Shown: piece by piece, positions 5,533 through 6,098 of the stretch
Layout: every line of letters begins with the position of its first letter
Position numbering within the stretch: position 1 is the stretch's first letter
Assembly: GCF_000711955.1 (NCBI RefSeq)
Contig: NZ_JONR01000077.1
Location: 1-6,098, forward strand
DNA from: Nevskia soli DSM 19509
Lineage (GTDB): Bacteria > Pseudomonadota > Gammaproteobacteria > Nevskiales > Nevskiaceae
DNA length: 6,098 nucleotides
Direction: 5' to 3'
Position numbers and translations under genes: made by a program
The notes under the pieces: generated by a model
The model's database searches: none
Told to the model about the DNA's origin: nothing
The model's input: only the letters and a program-made list of their open reading frames with translations

Positions 5533-6079
5533 ATGGAAGACCACCTTTCAGCCGACCCTGGATCCGGCCAAGCTGGTCTTCCTGGATGAAACCTGGGCCA
5601 GCACCAGCATGGCTCGCCGTTATGGGCGAGCGCCCCGAGGACAGCGCTGCGTAGCTGCCGTGCCTCATGGGCATTGGAAGACCACTACTTTCATCGCTGG
5701 GTTGCGCCAGGGTGGCCTGACGGCCCCTCTGGTGATCGATGGCCCCATGGACGGGGAAATATTCCTGGCTTATGTGCGGGACTTTCTATGCCCCACGCTC
5801 AAGCCTGGCGATACCGTCATCGCCGACAATCTGGGCAGCCACAAGGTTGATGGGGTGCGGCAGGCTATTGAAGCGGTAGGCGCAAGCATCCGTTACCTGC
5901 CGCCCTATTCCCCCGACCTCAATCCGATTGAGCAAGTCTTCGCCAAGCTCAAGACCCTGCTGCGCAAAGCCGCCAAACGTACCGTCGATGCGCTCTGGGA
6001 CCACATTGGCAGCCTCCTCGACGCATTCTCTCCGGAAGAATGCAGAAACTATCTCACCAACGCAGGGTATGTCGATTAG
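5140..6079 (+). CDS. IS630-family transposase, full length only after a frameshift at A8
   Basis: A TA-specific cut-and-paste transposase. The first frame runs from ATG 5140 (GGGAGG at 5129-5134). The second frame ends at 6079, and the two join at the eight A of 5473-5480. Removing one A yields 312 residues, the usual family size, with the join reading LTLKKTLHASEQ, a normal IS630 sequence. An HTH occupies about residues 6-45 and a second DNA-binding segment about 55-110. The catalytic residues are Asp149 in VFLDETW, Asp229 in VIADNLGSHK and Glu264 in PDLNPIEQ; the last two are separated by 34 residues, i.e. DD34E. An upstream in-frame ATG at 5104 is ignored because it lacks a ribosome site and adds 12 unrelated residues. 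The shift needed is +1 or -2, which suits transcriptional slippage on A8; an indel in a dead copy or a sequencing error is the alternative. The stop lies inside the right inverted repeat. Confidence 0.88.
5473..5480 (+). other. probable slippage site, run of eight A joining the two transposase frames
   Basis: The first frame reads CTT AAA AAA AAC CCT. Dropping one A gives CTT AAA AAA ACC CTG and enters the catalytic frame directly; adding two As does the same with one extra Lys. Runs of this length are known sites of RNA polymerase slippage. The required shift is not the -1 ribosomal type. No test of RNA or protein is possible here. Confidence 0.65.
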
Positions 6080-6095
6080 TAAATCGAAAATGCTC
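6071..6095 (-). repeat. right terminal inverted repeat of IS630 element B
   Basis: Read inward from 6095 it matches the left end at 21 of 25 positions. It holds its own perfect dyad, TCGATT (6072-6077) and AATCGA (6082-6087), around a four-base spacer. The transposase stop TAG (6077-6079) falls inside it. Confidence 0.92.
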
Positions 6096-6098
6096 TAG

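Larger units (their letters stand above)
5075..6097 (+). mobile_element. complete IS630-family insertion sequence (element B) with TA on both sides
   Basis: The element proper is 5077-6095, 1019 bp, flanked by TA at 5075-5076 and 6096-6097. Its ends are 25-bp inverted repeats beginning GAGCATTTT. It carries one transposase gene in two overlapping frames. The size, the TA duplication, and the HTH plus DD34E transposase are all standard for IS630/Tc1-mariner. With flanking bases both junctions read CTAG, suggesting a CTAG target. Because the right junction is the last base of the window, the host sequence beyond it is not seen. Confidence 0.93.

Noticed and set aside
1..6098. A composite transposon made of two IS630 copies carrying the block between them
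   Set aside because: The two elements have different ends and different transposases, so they cannot be mobilised as one unit; the genes between are ordinary chromosomal ones.
1..6098. CRISPR arrays, tRNA or rRNA genes, riboswitches
   Set aside because: No regularly spaced repeats, tRNA-like cloverleaf or known riboswitch core was seen on either strand.

Overview
The window reads as a GC-rich gammaproteobacterial chromosome segment, most likely from the Xanthomonadaceae/Rhodanobacteraceae group. This is inferred from family resemblance: a 187-residue short-LID adenylate kinase, a PPi-dependent phosphofructokinase of the Xanthomonas type in the same neighbourhood, and a secreted retropepsin-like protein behind purD. 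No search was run, so the taxonomic call is moderate.

Layout, left to right. (1) 1-354: the 3' end of an IS630-family insertion sequence, cut by the window edge, carrying the C-terminal half of a DDE transposase. (2) 352-4203, all on the minus strand: pfp (PPi-dependent 6-phosphofructokinase), then ppa (inorganic pyrophosphatase), then purD (GAR synthetase), then a Sec-exported retropepsin-fold protein whose catalytic Asp-Thr-Gly appears to be Val-Gly-Gly. (3) 4204-4428: a divergent promoter region. (4) 4429-4992, plus strand: adk. (5) 5002-5075: a long imperfect inverted repeat rich in CTAG. (6) 5075-6097: a complete second IS630-family element with 25-bp terminal inverted repeats and TA on both sides. 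Its transposase is split over two frames at a run of eight A and rebuilds a DD34E enzyme.

The host genes form a small nucleotide and pyrophosphate group. Pfp can spend or make PPi at the fructose-6-phosphate step, Ppa destroys PPi, PurD acts early in purine synthesis, and Adk balances AMP, ADP and ATP. Pfp and Ppa being adjacent means the enzyme that uses PPi and the one that destroys it may share control.

No new defence or mobile system of large scale is visible. The most interesting signals are fine-grained. In the complete IS, the left and right ends differ only by a compensatory pair inside a small dyad and by two bases in its spacer. The transposase is split at A8. The purD-linked protein is a probable pseudo-protease. 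Both IS630 elements sit at CTAG-type sites, one of which supplies stop codons to two convergent genes. CTAG is otherwise absent from the roughly 4.6 kb of host DNA between them.
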